In this document: in pieces, positions 9,906 to 19,061 of the stretch
Numbering within the stretch: position 1 is the first letter of the stretch
How the letters are laid out: each line of letters starts with the position of its first letter
NCBI GenBank assembly: GCA_963738425.1
Contig: CAVTWT010000003.1
Span: forward strand, 248,001-312,000
Direction of reading: 5' to 3'
Length of the DNA: 64,000 bases
Source: CADEEN01 sp963738425
Lineage (GTDB): Bacteria; Pseudomonadota; Gammaproteobacteria; Burkholderiales; Burkholderiaceae_C
Program-made: the position numbers and the translations under genes
Notes under the pieces: generated by a model
Seen by the model: the letters and a program-made list of their open reading frames with translations, nothing else
The model's database searches: none
What the model was told of the DNA's origin: nothing

Positions 9906-10649
9906 ATGAGTGCCCCTAAGGACGATACGCACTTCGGCTTCGAGCAGGTGCCCGCGGCCGAGAAGGCCGAGCGCGTGCGCGGCGTCTTCGATGCCGTGGC
10001 CGACAAGTACGACGTCATGAACGACCTGATGTCGCTCGGCCTGCACCGCGTCTGGAAGAGCTACACCGTGGCCGTGGCGCAGGTGAAGGAGGGCGATCGC
10101 GTGCTCGACATCGCCGCCGGTACCGGCGACCTGACGCGTGCGTTCGCCAAGCGCGTCGGCCCGCGTGGCCTCGTCGTCCACAGCGACATCAACGAAGCGA
10201 TGCTGCGCCGTGGCCGCGAGCGCCTCGAGGACGAGGGCGTGCTGGTGCCATCGCTGCTCGCCGACGCGCAGGCGCTGCCGCTGCCCGACGCCTCGTTCGA
10301 CGTCGTCAGCGCCGCCTTCGGCCTGCGCAACATGACCAACAAGGAAGCCGCGCTGGCCGAGATGGCGCGTGTGACGAAGCCCGGCGGCCGCCTGCTCGTG
10401 CTCGAGTTTTCGAAAGTTGCCGCGCCGCTGGCGCCGGTGTACGACTGGTACTCGTTCAACGTCCTGCCCAAGCTGGGCCAATGGATCGCCGGCAATGGCG
10501 AAAGTTACCGTTACCTGGCCGAATCGATTCGCATGCACCCCGACCAGGCGACGCTGAAAGCGATGATGAAGACCGCGGGCTTCGCGCATGTCGATGTGCA
10601 CGACCTGGCCGCCGGCATCGTGGCCCTGCACGTCGGCATCCGCTGCTGA
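9906..10649 (+). CDS. ubiE: UbiE, ubiquinone/menaquinone C-methyltransferase
   Basis: SAM-dependent methyltransferase that C-methylates 2-polyprenyl-6-methoxy-1,4-benzoquinol in ubiquinone synthesis (and demethylmenaquinone where present). At 247 residues it is the usual length. Motifs: VFDAVADKYDVMNDLMSLGL near the N-terminus, SAM-binding motif I DIAAGTGDL, AAFGLRNM, the post-motif PGGRLLVLEF, and the C-terminal signature YRYLAESIRMHPDQ ending GIVALHVGIRC. I chose ATG 9906 (MSAPKDDTHFGFEQV), which matches family N-termini, over an in-frame GTG at 9894. In other Burkholderiales ubiE is normally followed within a gene or so by ubiJ and ubiB; here those genes are 46 kb away, so ubiE marks the left boundary of the inserted island. 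Confidence 0.96.
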   Translation: MSAPKDDTHFGFEQVPAAEKAERVRGVFDAVADKYDVMNDLMSLGLHRVWKSYTVAVAQVKEGDRVLDIAAGTGDLTRAFAKRVGPRGLVVHSDINEAMLRRGRERLEDEGVLVPSLLADAQALPLPDASFDVVSAAFGLRNMTNKEAALAEMARVTKPGGRLLVLEFSKVAAPLAPVYDWYSFNVLPKLGQWIAGNGESYRYLAESIRMHPDQATLKAMMKTAGFAHVDVHDLAAGIVALHVGIRC

Positions 10650-10734
10650 AGCATTTACATCTTCGTGCAGTGACGGCCGGTCGTCGCGCTACGGTGACGG
10701 AACCCGGCGCAGCGCCCGGCTTCGAACTTCCAAC

Positions 10735-13399
10735 GTGATCGTCCTTGCCCGCCTTGTCCTGCTGTTGACCCTGTCGTTGCCGCTCGCATCGACAGCAGCC
10801 AGTGCCGCGCGATCAGCGGACAAGGTGTTGCGCTGGAGCGATGCCGCCACCTGGGGCGGCGAGGTGCCTGGCGCGGGCGCGGATGTGGTGGTGCCTGCGG
10901 GGGCGACGGTGCTGCTCGACACCGACACCGCCGTGCTCGGCAACGTGGCGATCGAAGGCACGCTGCGCTTTGCCGCGTCCGACGTCGAGTTGCAGGCAAC
11001 CGCCATCCAGGTCAGCGGCGCGCTGCAGATCGGCAGCGCCGTGCAGCCGCACCGCCACCGCGCCACCATCACCCTGCTGGGCGCGCCTCTGGTCAACGGC
11101 AACGACGGCATCGCCCGGGGCCTCAACGTGCAGGGCGGCACGCTGGCGCTCTACGGTGCGCATCCGACGCCGCTGTGGACGCGCCTTGGCGAGCACGCCG
11201 CCGCGGGCGCCAGCACCCTGACGCTGGCTGCCGCTGCCAATTGGCGCGCTGGCGACACCATAGCCGTCGGGCCGAGCGACTTTTTCGGCGTGGCCGCCAC
11301 CGAACGCCTGACCCTGGGCACTGACGCCAGCGGTGCGCGCCTCGCCACTCAGAGCGCGCTGGCCGCCGCGCGCTGGGGGCGCCTGCAATACGTCACCCAG
11401 CAGCGGCATGAGCCTCACGCCCGAGCCCGGCTACACGCCGCCCGTGAGCCCGGCGCCGACCGTGCTCGACGAACGCGCGCCGGTGGCCAACCTGTCGCGC
11501 AACATCGTCATCCAGGGGGCCGACGACAGCCATTGGCGCCGCGGCTTCGGCGCTCATGTCATGGTCATGGGGCTGCAATCGAAGATCGTCATCGACGGCG
11601 TCGAGATGCGCCGCATGGGACAGGCCGGCGTTGCTGCCCGCTACCCGATGCACTGGCACCTGCTGAGCCATGCCGATGGCAAGTTCACGGGCGATGCCAC
11701 GGGCCACGTCATCCGCAACAGCGCCATCTGGCAAAGCGCGAATCGCTGCATCGTCATCCACGCGACCAACGGCGTCGAGGTCCGGAACAACATCTGCCAC
11801 GACATCGCCGGCCATGCCTACTTTCTCGAAGACGCCGTCGAACGCCGCAACGTCCTGGAAGGCAATCTGGCGCTGATGATCCGCAGCCCTGCCGCAGGCA
11901 AAGCCCTCAAGATCCACGACACCCCCATCTTCCAGGCCGGCGCCAGCGGTTTCTGGCTGACCAATCCGGACAACACCGTGCGCGGCAACCTCGCTGGCGA
12001 CGCGCAGGGCAATGGCTTCTGGCTGTCGTTCCCGCGCAAACCCGGCGGCGACTCGGCGGCCGTCGCGCTGCTGCCCGACCGCCTGCGCTTCGGCGTCTTC
12101 GACGACAACATCGCCCACTCCAACGGCCAGCCCGGCATCAACCTCGACTGGGCGGTCACCGACGAAGCCGGCCGCGTGGCGCCCAACGCCTACGTGCCCA
12201 CCGCCGACGGCATGGAGAACGCCTACAGCAACCAGATCCGCATGGCGATGCGCCGCAACACGGTCTACAAGAACGGCATGCACGGCCTGTGGAACCGGGT
12301 CGCCCAGCCCGACTACCCCGAGTGGGTCAGCGCCGACAACGCCGGCGTGCACTTCGCCGGCGCCGGTGACGATGGCCGTATCACGCGTGGCCTGATCGTC
12401 GGTAGGAGCTTGAACCACACCAGCTACCCGACGGGCGCCGAACCGCCGTCGGCATTCGCGACCTACCACTCGACCTTCTCGATGCGCGACAACACGGTGG
12501 TCAACTTCGCCTTCGTCGAAGGCCGGTCGAGCGGCGTCTTCCGCACCGACGACTACTACATCAATGCGGCCGACAAAGGCACGCTGCGCAACGGCAACAA
12601 CCGCCTGATCGGCAGCCACCCGGGCTACCGCACGCTGCCACCCAACCTCGACGGTCAGCCGTTGGCGCGGCGCCACTGGACCTATGCCGGCGCGCTGTGG
12701 GACCCGCATGGCTACTGGGGACCCAAGGGCAACTTCTGGGTCCTCGATCAACCATTTCTCACCGCGGGCGCAAGCTGCCATCCGGTCGCGCCGGCCGGCA
12801 AGAATGGCCTGTCGTGCGTCGGCGAGTACTACGGCGTCGGCGCGTTCCAGACCGACTTCGACAACAGCCGCTATGAGTTCAAGGCGCCGATCGAGGTGAC
12901 GCGCCAGGATGCGCAAGGCAACCCGATCGGCACCTGGAGCGTCGCCGACGGCGCGGCAGCGACGATGCTGCCCAACATGCGCCACTTCGCCGCCCGGCCC
13001 GGTGGGCGCTACGTGCTGCGCTTTCCCGGCAAGCCGAATCCGAAGTGGTTCGCGATGACCGTCGGCAACGCCTTCCGAAACACGGATTGGATGCTGATGG
13101 CGGTGGCCTTCGACGGCAACACCACCGCCGTCGGCCACACCGTTTCGGGCTACGAGCACGGCCGCGATGCACCGCCCGAGCCGAGCACGACACGCACGAT
13201 GCGCGCCGCCGGCAGTCTGGCCGACGTCATGGCCAGCCCAGGCACCCAGCTCTGGCAGGACCGCGCCAACCACCTGGTTTGGTTCAAGGTCCAGGGCGGG
13301 CTGCCCTACCCGAATGCCGACAAGCTGCCAGCGAATTCGGACGCTGCGGTGTACCTGCCGCTCAGTGTCGTGCTCAAACCGCAAGCGAGCGCGACGTGA
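10735..13399 (+). CDS. Secreted G8-domain / right-handed beta-helix protein, CEMIP/TMEM2-like, copy 1 (one frameshift)
   Basis: Secreted protein of about 887 residues after repair. It starts at GTG 10735 with a signal peptide ending near TAASA. A G8 domain follows (LRWSDAATWGGEVPGAG, then VVVPAGATVLLDTD), and then a long parallel beta-helix. Segments shared with animal CEMIP/TMEM2 and relatives include APVANLSRNIVIQG, GFGAHVMVM, RRMGQAG, RYPMHWH, NGVEVRNNICHD and HAYFLEDAVE. CEMIP and TMEM2 act on hyaluronan; the substrate of bacterial homologues is unknown, so a role in binding or cutting the locus's own polymer is inference. The frame breaks at about 11397, where CACCCAG replaces CACCAG as read in the paralogue at 32749-35855. 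The gene overlaps a small lipoprotein gene downstream. Confidence 0.85.
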
Positions 13400-13749
13400 G
13401 GGCGGCCGCATGGGTCAGCGCGCTGTTGCTGTTGACCTCGGCCTGCGGCGCCGACAAACCCGCCGCGGGCGGCAGCGCCGAGCAGGTCGGCGCCATCTAC
13501 AACGGTTGCGTCACCGCGATGCTGCGCAGTGCCTGTCTGGCCATGAATGACAAGAGCGAGTTGCCGGTGTCGGAGGTGGTCGTGATCGCCGGCGTCGGAC
13601 GCGTCGATGCCAAGGCCTACCGTGCCCTGCGTGAAGCGGGCGAGGGCATGTGTGCGCAGGTTCAAATTTCGTGCGGCGCGGCGTGGGAAGGCGCGCCGTG
13701 TCGCACCGCGCGTGCGCTGTGGGGTGGCGACGCTCACAAGCCCCGGTAG
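13396..13749 (+). CDS. Small putative lipoprotein coupled to the G8 protein
   Basis: A 117-residue product from GTG 13396, whose start overlaps the stop of the preceding G8 protein (GTGA), implying translational coupling. It begins MRAAAWVSALLLLTSACGAD, a lipoprotein signal with lipobox TSAC, so the mature protein would be a lipid-anchored envelope protein. The mature part has four further cysteines (GC, AC, MC and SC contexts plus PC near the end), suggesting disulfides in the periplasm. I do not recognise the family. Its tight coupling suggests it works with, or helps anchor or fold, the G8/beta-helix protein. The second G8 copy is itself a lipoprotein and lacks such a partner. Confidence 0.7.
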   Translation: MRAAAWVSALLLLTSACGADKPAAGGSAEQVGAIYNGCVTAMLRSACLAMNDKSELPVSEVVVIAGVGRVDAKAYRALREAGEGMCAQVQISCGAAWEGAPCRTARALWGGDAHKPR

Positions 13750-13751
13750 TG

Positions 13752-13843
13752 GCCCACCCCAGGAGCGGCTTTGCCGCTTCCCGCTCGTCCCGCTCGAGAA
13801 GGCACCGGCAGCGGTCTCGCAAAGCCAGTTCCACGGCGGTCGC
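13752..13843 (+). repeat. Interspersed GC-rich repeat, copy B
   Basis: A 92-base relative of the repeat at 9783-9864. The hairpin GCGGC-TTT-GCCGC is preserved with a changed loop. The CCCCCTCGAGGGGG palindrome of copy A is replaced by a longer, imperfect CCCGCTCG-CCCGCTCGAG block, and the distal GGCACCG...CAGCGG...AGCCAG...CGGCGGTCGC backbone is kept. Compensated loop and stem differences suggest an old repeat family rather than a recent duplication. Confidence 0.65.
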
Positions 13844-13912
13844 ATGGTTGGCCGCCAAACGAGAAATGCTTGGCGCGAGCTGCCGGAGGCACAGGGTAGA
13901 TTCGGCTGAGTC

Positions 13913-15151
13913 ATGAATGCCTCATTGCCCCCGCTGGCCTGCAACTACTTGCTGGTGATTCACATCCCGGTGATCGTCGATCGTCAGGGGCGGCGCTGGA
14001 TCGAGCGCCTGTGGGCGGTCGACCTGGCACGTCACACCGACTACATCCGCCACCTGACGGTGGCCTGCCCGTTTGTCCACGCCGAGCCTGATGCTGACGC
14101 CGTACCCGCCGACGAGCGCGGCTTTCGCTTTGTCGAGATCGCCTACCGCCAGCGCTCGCTGCTGGCGCTGCTGGAGGCGCCGCTGGTGGCGTGGCAACTG
14201 TGGCGCCTGATCGGCCGCAACGATTTCGTGCACTCGCTTTACGGCCAATGGTGGCTGTTCGACACGCCGTACCTCGCCAACCTGATCGCGCGGCTGCGCG
14301 GCAAGTGCCTGATGGTGAATGTCGAAGCATCACCGTGGCGGATCGCGCACGGCGAGCGCGCGTCGCTCCTGCGGCGCTGGCAAGCCGCTGTCGTCGAGGC
14401 GCTGAACCGCTGGACGATTTCGCTGGCCGATATCGCCTTCTTCACCCACGAAGGCTACCGCCGCGACCTGATGCCGCGCCACGCCGAGCGCGGCCATGTC
14501 ATCCACGCCTCGTGGATCGACGAGGCGATCGTGCTGAGCGATGAGGCCGCCCAGGCGCGCTGGCAGGCGCGTCAAGGCGACGGCGCGCCCGTACTGCGGC
14601 TCCTCTTCGCCGGCCGCCTGCAGGAAGACAAGGGCATTCATGTGATGCTCGACGCCCTGCAGCGCCTGCGCAGCGAAGGCCGCATCCATGTGCAACTGTC
14701 GATCATTGGTGCGGGTGAACTCGAAGGCGCGTGCCGCGAGCAGGCCGAGCAGAGCAACGACCAGGTGCAACTCGAAGTGCTCGACCCGGTGCCCTATGGG
14801 GCGCCCTTCTTTGCGCTGTTGCGGCGCTTCGACGCGGTGCTCGTGCCGAGCCTGGCCGACGAGCAGCCGCGCATCGTCTACGACGCCTACTCGCAGGCGC
14901 TGCCGGTGCTGGCCTCGGCCACACCGGGCTTGAAAACCTGCGTCACCGAGGACGTCAACGGCCGCCTGTTCGCGCCGGGCAACGTCCAGGCGCTGGCCGA
15001 CTCTGTGCGCTGGGCTGCCGATCGCCCCGCTGAACTGCAACGCCTGGGCCTGACTGCGCTGGCCACGGCGCGCGCGATGACGCACCAGGACATGCACCGC
15101 CGCCGCCACGCGCTGATCGCGCGTGTGCTCGGCGAGCGCGGATTGGCGTGA
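13913..15151 (+). CDS. Glycosyltransferase family 4 (GT-B)
   Basis: A 412-residue GT-B fold glycosyltransferase. The C-terminal half carries the nucleotide-sugar-binding Rossmann domain: LRLLFAGRLQEDKGIHVMLDAL, then LSIIGAGELEGAC, and the acidic motif VPSLADEQPRIVYDAYSQALPV, which corresponds to the EX7E region although the first position is DEQP. No signal peptide or transmembrane segment is evident, so it acts at the cytoplasmic face. It is the first of a plus-strand run of GT4, GT2, phosphopantetheinyl transferase and polysaccharide deacetylase. Sugar donor and acceptor cannot be told from sequence. Confidence 0.85.
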   Translation: MNASLPPLACNYLLVIHIPVIVDRQGRRWIERLWAVDLARHTDYIRHLTVACPFVHAEPDADAVPADERGFRFVEIAYRQRSLLALLEAPLVAWQLWRLIGRNDFVHSLYGQWWLFDTPYLANLIARLRGKCLMVNVEASPWRIAHGERASLLRRWQAAVVEALNRWTISLADIAFFTHEGYRRDLMPRHAERGHVIHASWIDEAIVLSDEAAQARWQARQGDGAPVLRLLFAGRLQEDKGIHVMLDALQRLRSEGRIHVQLSIIGAGELEGACREQAEQSNDQVQLEVLDPVPYGAPFFALLRRFDAVLVPSLADEQPRIVYDAYSQALPVLASATPGLKTCVTEDVNGRLFAPGNVQALADSVRWAADRPAELQRLGLTALATARAMTHQDMHRRRHALIARVLGERGLA

Positions 15152-15170
15152 CTTACAGTCTGCCGCAGAA

Positions 15171-16172
15171 ATGACTGAATCCCCCTCACGTCCTCTGCTG
15201 CCTGATGTGGCTGTCATTGCGATCGGCCGCAACGAGGGCGAGCGCCTGCGCCGCTGTCTCGAGTCGGTGGCCGGCCGTGTGGCGCTGGTGGTCTATGTCG
15301 ATTCCGGCTCGACCGACGGCTCGGTGGCGATGTCCAAGGCGCTCGGCGCGGAGCTGGTGGCGCTCGACATGAGCACGCCTTTCACCGCAGCCCGGGCACG
15401 CAATGCCGGCGCCGTGCTGGCGTTGAAATTGAAGCCCGGCCTCGAGTTCCTGCAGTTCGTCGATGGCGACTGCGAAGTCGATGCGGCCTGGCTCGAAACC
15501 GCTCACGACTTCTTGCGCGCCAACGAAGGCGTGGCGGCGGTGTTCGGACGGCGCCGCGAGCGCTACCCCGAGCGCTCGGTCTTCAACCGCCTGTGCGACA
15601 TGGAGTGGAACGTGCCCCCCGGCGAGGTGCGCTCGTGCGGCGGCGACGTGATGATGCGCACCGAGGCCCTGCGCCGCGCCGGTGGCTATCGCGAAGACCT
15701 GATTGCCGGCGAAGAGCCCGAGCTGTGCATCCGCATCCGCGGCGCGGGTTGGAAGATCCGCTGCCTCGACGCGCCGATGACGCTGCACGACGCGGCGATC
15801 CTGCGCTGGGGGCAATGGTGGATGCGCACCAAGCGCACCGGCTACGCCTTTGCCGAATGTTCGCGCCTGTTCGGCGCGCCGCCGGAGCGGCATTGGGTGC
15901 GCGAGTCGCGTCGCTCACGGCTGTGGGGCATGGCGCTGCCGGCGCTGATCGCCGTGTCGTCGCTCGCGCTCTCGCCGTGGTTCCTGCTGCTGGCTGGCCT
16001 GTATCCGTTGCAGATGCTGCGCCTGTACCTGCGCAGGTCCGGCGCGCCGCGCGAGCGCGCGCTGAAGTCGGTGTTCACGACCCTCGGCTACTTTCCGGAA
16101 GCCGCCGGCCACCTGCGCTACTGGCGCAGCCGTTTGATGGCCAAGCGCTCGGCGCTGATCGAATACAAGTGA
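15171..16172 (+). CDS. Glycosyltransferase family 2 with C-terminal membrane segments
   Basis: A 333-residue GT-A glycosyltransferase. Family motifs: VAVIAIGRNEGERLRRCLES at the N-terminus, VYVDSGSTDGS, the DXD-like metal/nucleotide site QFVDGDCEVD near residue 100, and GEEPELCIRIRGAGWKI (ED-type acceptor motif). The C-terminal third has one or two hydrophobic stretches (LPALIAVSSLALSPWFLLLA), suggesting membrane attachment. ATG 15171 lies 19 bases after the previous stop. Its own stop overlaps the GTG start of the phosphopantetheinyl transferase gene (GTGA), so they are co-translated. Confidence 0.87.
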   Translation: MTESPSRPLLPDVAVIAIGRNEGERLRRCLESVAGRVALVVYVDSGSTDGSVAMSKALGAELVALDMSTPFTAARARNAGAVLALKLKPGLEFLQFVDGDCEVDAAWLETAHDFLRANEGVAAVFGRRRERYPERSVFNRLCDMEWNVPPGEVRSCGGDVMMRTEALRRAGGYREDLIAGEEPELCIRIRGAGWKIRCLDAPMTLHDAAILRWGQWWMRTKRTGYAFAECSRLFGAPPERHWVRESRRSRLWGMALPALIAVSSLALSPWFLLLAGLYPLQMLRLYLRRSGAPRERALKSVFTTLGYFPEAAGHLRYWRSRLMAKRSALIEYK

Positions 16173-16822
16173 CCCTGCGGATGCTCGATCCGGGCGGCGA
16201 TCTGGCAGCGCAGGGCATCGATCTGCGTTTGTGGCGGGTCGATCTGGACACAGCGACATTCGATGACCTGCCGCAAGAGGCCGAGCGGCAGCGCGCAGCC
16301 CGTTTCGTGCGCCCCGGCGATGGGCGGCGCTACCTGGCATCACACGCTGCGTTGCGGCGCCTGCTCGGCCGTCGCGAGGCCTGGGTGACCGGCGCCCATG
16401 GCAAACCGGCGCTGGCGTCGCCGCCACCGTACTTCAACATGAGCCGGCGCCCCGGCGTGGCGCTGATTGGCATTTCGACGACGCATGAAATCGGTGTCGA
16501 TGTCGAGCCGGTGCAGGCCATGGCCGATGCGAACGAACTGGCGCAACTGCACTTCACACCGCGCGAGCGCACCGACGTGGCGCAAGAGAGCGGCGCCGCG
16601 CGCGACCTGGCCTTCCTGCGCTGCTGGACGCGCAAGGAGGCCTGCATGAAGGCCACCGGTTGCGGCCTGTCGCTGGCGCCGTCGACGTTCGAGTGCGGTG
16701 TGCACGCAGCGCCTGAACGCGTGCGCGTGAGTGCCTTGGCGCGCGAGTGGACTTTGCTCGTTCACTCGCCAGAGGTTTCGAGCCGCGACATCGTGGTCTC
16801 GTGGGCGGTCGTCCTCGCATGA
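16169..16822 (+). CDS. Sfp-type 4'-phosphopantetheinyl transferase
   Basis: Transfers phosphopantetheine from CoA to the conserved serine of carrier domains. Expected partners are the PCP and ACP domains of the NRPS and PKS encoded at 20-31 kb. About 217 residues from GTG 16169, or 213 from ATG 16181. Signature motifs are GVDVEP (Mg-binding GXDXE) and FLRCWTRKEACMKATG (the WXXKEXXXKXXG motif), both complete; FNMSR before the first motif is also typical of Sfp relatives. The start overlaps the upstream glycosyltransferase stop and its stop overlaps the deacetylase ATG, so a carrier-protein activator is translationally locked between sugar-polymer genes. Confidence 0.92.
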   Translation: MTLRMLDPGGDLAAQGIDLRLWRVDLDTATFDDLPQEAERQRAARFVRPGDGRRYLASHAALRRLLGRREAWVTGAHGKPALASPPPYFNMSRRPGVALIGISTTHEIGVDVEPVQAMADANELAQLHFTPRERTDVAQESGAARDLAFLRCWTRKEACMKATGCGLSLAPSTFECGVHAAPERVRVSALAREWTLLVHSPEVSSRDIVVSWAVVLA

Positions 16823-17796
16823 AGCTGCTGAAGACACTGGCCAAACGCGCGCTGACCGCCGATGCGCCTTACGCCGTACTGCGCGCACGTGCGCTGCGCG
16901 GCAATCCGGTGACGCTGCTGACGTACCACACGATCGGTGCCGACGACGAAGACTTCGACGCCTGGACGGTTCTGCGCCGCAGTGACTTTCTGGCGCAGGT
17001 CGAGCGGCTGCGCCGCGACTACGACATCGTCAGCCTCGACGACGCTCTGGCCGGCGGCGATCCGCCACGGCCGCGCGTTGTGCTGACTTTCGACGACGGT
17101 CACGGTGGCTGGCATGAGCACCTGTTGCCAATCGTCGAGCGCGAGGCACTGCCGGTGACGCTGTATGTCGCCACCGGCCACGTGCAAAGCGGCGTGCCGT
17201 ACTGGTTCGACGCCGTCGTCAACGCCGTGCAGACCGCAGAGCCGTTGACGCTGGATGCGAGCGATACCGGGCTCGGCCGGATCACGCTCAACGCCGAGCG
17301 CGGCGAGTCGAACTGGCTGCGCATCTCGGCGCTGCTCGAAGCGATGAAGGCGCTCGAGCCTACGCCGCGGGACGCGCTGGCCGGGCGCATCGTCGCTGCG
17401 ACCGCCGCCCATCCGCGCCCGCACTTTCGCCAGCTCGCGCCGCTGACGGTGGCGCAGGTGCGTGAGCTCGCGCAGTCGCGCTGGGTGACGATCGGCAGCC
17501 ATTCGCACGGCCACCAGCTGCTCGACCGCATCGAGCTCGACGCCGCGCGCGACAGCATCGCGCAGTCGATGGCGCTGCTGGCCGAATGGACGGGGCGCAC
17601 GGTGACGCACTTCGCCTACCCGAACGGCAACTACAACGCAGCGCTGGCGGCGGCCTTGCCCGGGCTGGGCGTGGCCAGTGCGGTGACGACGCGCCACGGC
17701 CTGTGGCGGCGCGATGGTTCGCGTTACGAGCTGCCGCGCGTCGGCGTGGGCCGCTTCGACGACACGGCGCGGCTGCGGCTCAACCTGCTTGGGTGA
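16819..17796 (+). CDS. Polysaccharide deacetylase (NodB/CE4)
   Basis: A 325-residue carbohydrate esterase family 4 protein, predicted to remove N-acetyl (or O-acetyl) groups from a sugar polymer or lipid-linked sugar. NodB motifs: VTLLTYHTIG, TFDDGHGGW (catalytic/metal aspartates D92 and D93), the metal-binding GSHSHGHQLL, and HFAYPNGNYN. No clear signal peptide, so it may act in the cytoplasm on a lipid-linked intermediate, as in PIG-L or XrtA-associated relatives, but export cannot be excluded. ATG 16819 overlaps the preceding stop (ATGA). The 3' end overlaps the convergent glycosyltransferase gene by 17 bases. Confidence 0.88.
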   Translation: MKLLKTLAKRALTADAPYAVLRARALRGNPVTLLTYHTIGADDEDFDAWTVLRRSDFLAQVERLRRDYDIVSLDDALAGGDPPRPRVVLTFDDGHGGWHEHLLPIVEREALPVTLYVATGHVQSGVPYWFDAVVNAVQTAEPLTLDASDTGLGRITLNAERGESNWLRISALLEAMKALEPTPRDALAGRIVAATAAHPRPHFRQLAPLTVAQVRELAQSRWVTIGSHSHGHQLLDRIELDAARDSIAQSMALLAEWTGRTVTHFAYPNGNYNAALAAALPGLGVASAVTTRHGLWRRDGSRYELPRVGVGRFDDTARLRLNLLG

Positions 17797-19039
17797 GCGG
17801 TGTCGTCTCGACGCTGGCGCTGTGCCGTTCAGCCACGGTCGAGGCCTCGAACAAGCGCCCGAGCTGCTCGGCGCAGTCGGCAATGCGGTGCCGCTCGATG
17901 ATGCGCGCGCGGCCGGCGATGCCCATCTGCGACAGCGTGTCGACAGGCGTGCGCAAGCAGTCTTCGATGGCATCGGCCACGGCCTCGGCCGAGCCGGCCT
18001 GCACCAGCCAGCCCTCGCGGCCTGGGCGCACGAGCTCGGGGATGCCACCGACATAGGTCGTGATGACTGGCCGCTGCAGCGTCATCGCTTCGAGCAGTGC
18101 CACCGGCAGACCCTCCATGCATGACGGCATGACCAAGGCGCGCGAGGCCAGGATTTCATCGCGCACGCGTTGGCCATCGACCCAGCCGGTCAGCGTCACC
18201 TGATCGGCCAGGCCGAACTGGGCGATCAAGGCTTCGAGGCGCGGACGCAACTCGCCGTCGCCCGCCAGCACCAGTTGCGGGCGCAAGCCGCGCTCGCGCA
18301 GCAGCACCAGCGCATCGAGCAGCAGCGGCTGCGCCTTTTCGTTGCACAGGCGGCCGACGCAGACCAGGCGCTGGTTGTCGGGCACCGGGGAGGAGGGCGT
18401 CTGCAGGAACGAGTCGTCGACGCCGCAGTGCACGACATGCAGCTTGTCGTGGTCCTGCAGTCGGATCCAGCGCATCAGCTGCGCGCGCGTGAACGAGCTG
18501 ATGGCGACGATGAAGGCGGCATGCTGCACCTTGTCGAGCAAGGTCCATTGCAGGGGACGGTCCCATTCGTCGGAGCCGTGGATCGTGACGCTGTACGGTA
18601 CGCTGCCCCACAACCGCGCCAGCATCGCGACCTCGGCCGAGTTGGTGCCGAAGTGGGTGTGGATGTGCTGTGCGCCCTGGGCCTGCGTCCAGCGCGTAAG
18701 CACGGCCGCTTCGGCCAGCGACGCCAGGTGCATGACAAAGGGTCGGTGACTGCGGCGGGCTAGGCTGACCATCATGCGCAGCGCACGCACAAGACCCAGT
18801 GGTCGCTGCAGCGACAGCACGGCCACGCTGTAGAGCAGGTACGGCACGCCGTGTCCGACGATGTAGCGGGTGCGGCTGCGCTCTTCGATGTCCGCCGCCT
18901 CGACCAGCACCTCGCCGCTGGGGCCGCGCAGCGCATAGCGCTGCACGTCGAAGCCGATCGCCTCGAGCGCCCGGATCTCGCGCCGGATGAAGGTGTGGCT
19001 GACCTTCGGGTACTGATTGATGAAGTACGCCAGCCGCAT
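17780..19039 (-). CDS. Glycosyltransferase family 4, colanic-acid (WcaL) type
   Basis: A 419-residue GT-B glycosyltransferase. The N-terminus MRLAYFINQYPKVSHTFIRR is typical of WcaL/colanic-acid-like transferases that act on EPS repeat units. Further motifs: HIHTHFGTNSAEVAMLA, YSVTIHGSDEWDRP, LVCVGRLCNEKAQPLLLDAL, and the EX7E motif MEGLPVALLEAMTLQRPV. I chose ATG 19039; an in-frame GTG at 19060 would add seven residues. It follows a GT2 gene on the same strand by about 20 bases, and both lie downstream of the PKS, so they may be transcribed with the NRPS-PKS operon. Confidence 0.88.
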   Translation of the reverse strand: MRLAYFINQYPKVSHTFIRREIRALEAIGFDVQRYALRGPSGEVLVEAADIEERSRTRYIVGHGVPYLLYSVAVLSLQRPLGLVRALRMMVSLARRSHRPFVMHLASLAEAAVLTRWTQAQGAQHIHTHFGTNSAEVAMLARLWGSVPYSVTIHGSDEWDRPLQWTLLDKVQHAAFIVAISSFTRAQLMRWIRLQDHDKLHVVHCGVDDSFLQTPSSPVPDNQRLVCVGRLCNEKAQPLLLDALVLLRERGLRPQLVLAGDGELRPRLEALIAQFGLADQVTLTGWVDGQRVRDEILASRALVMPSCMEGLPVALLEAMTLQRPVITTYVGGIPELVRPGREGWLVQAGSAEAVADAIEDCLRTPVDTLSQMGIAGRARIIERHRIADCAEQLGRLFEASTVAERHSASVETTPLTQAG

Positions 19040-19061
19040 GCGATTGTTGGACCCGCCCACG

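Noticed and set aside
11393..13411. 672-codon minus-strand frame opposite G8 copy 1, with a similar one (34410-36161) opposite copy 2
   Set aside because: Both are shadows of the paralogous G8 genes; their mutual similarity only reflects the similarity of the sense strands.
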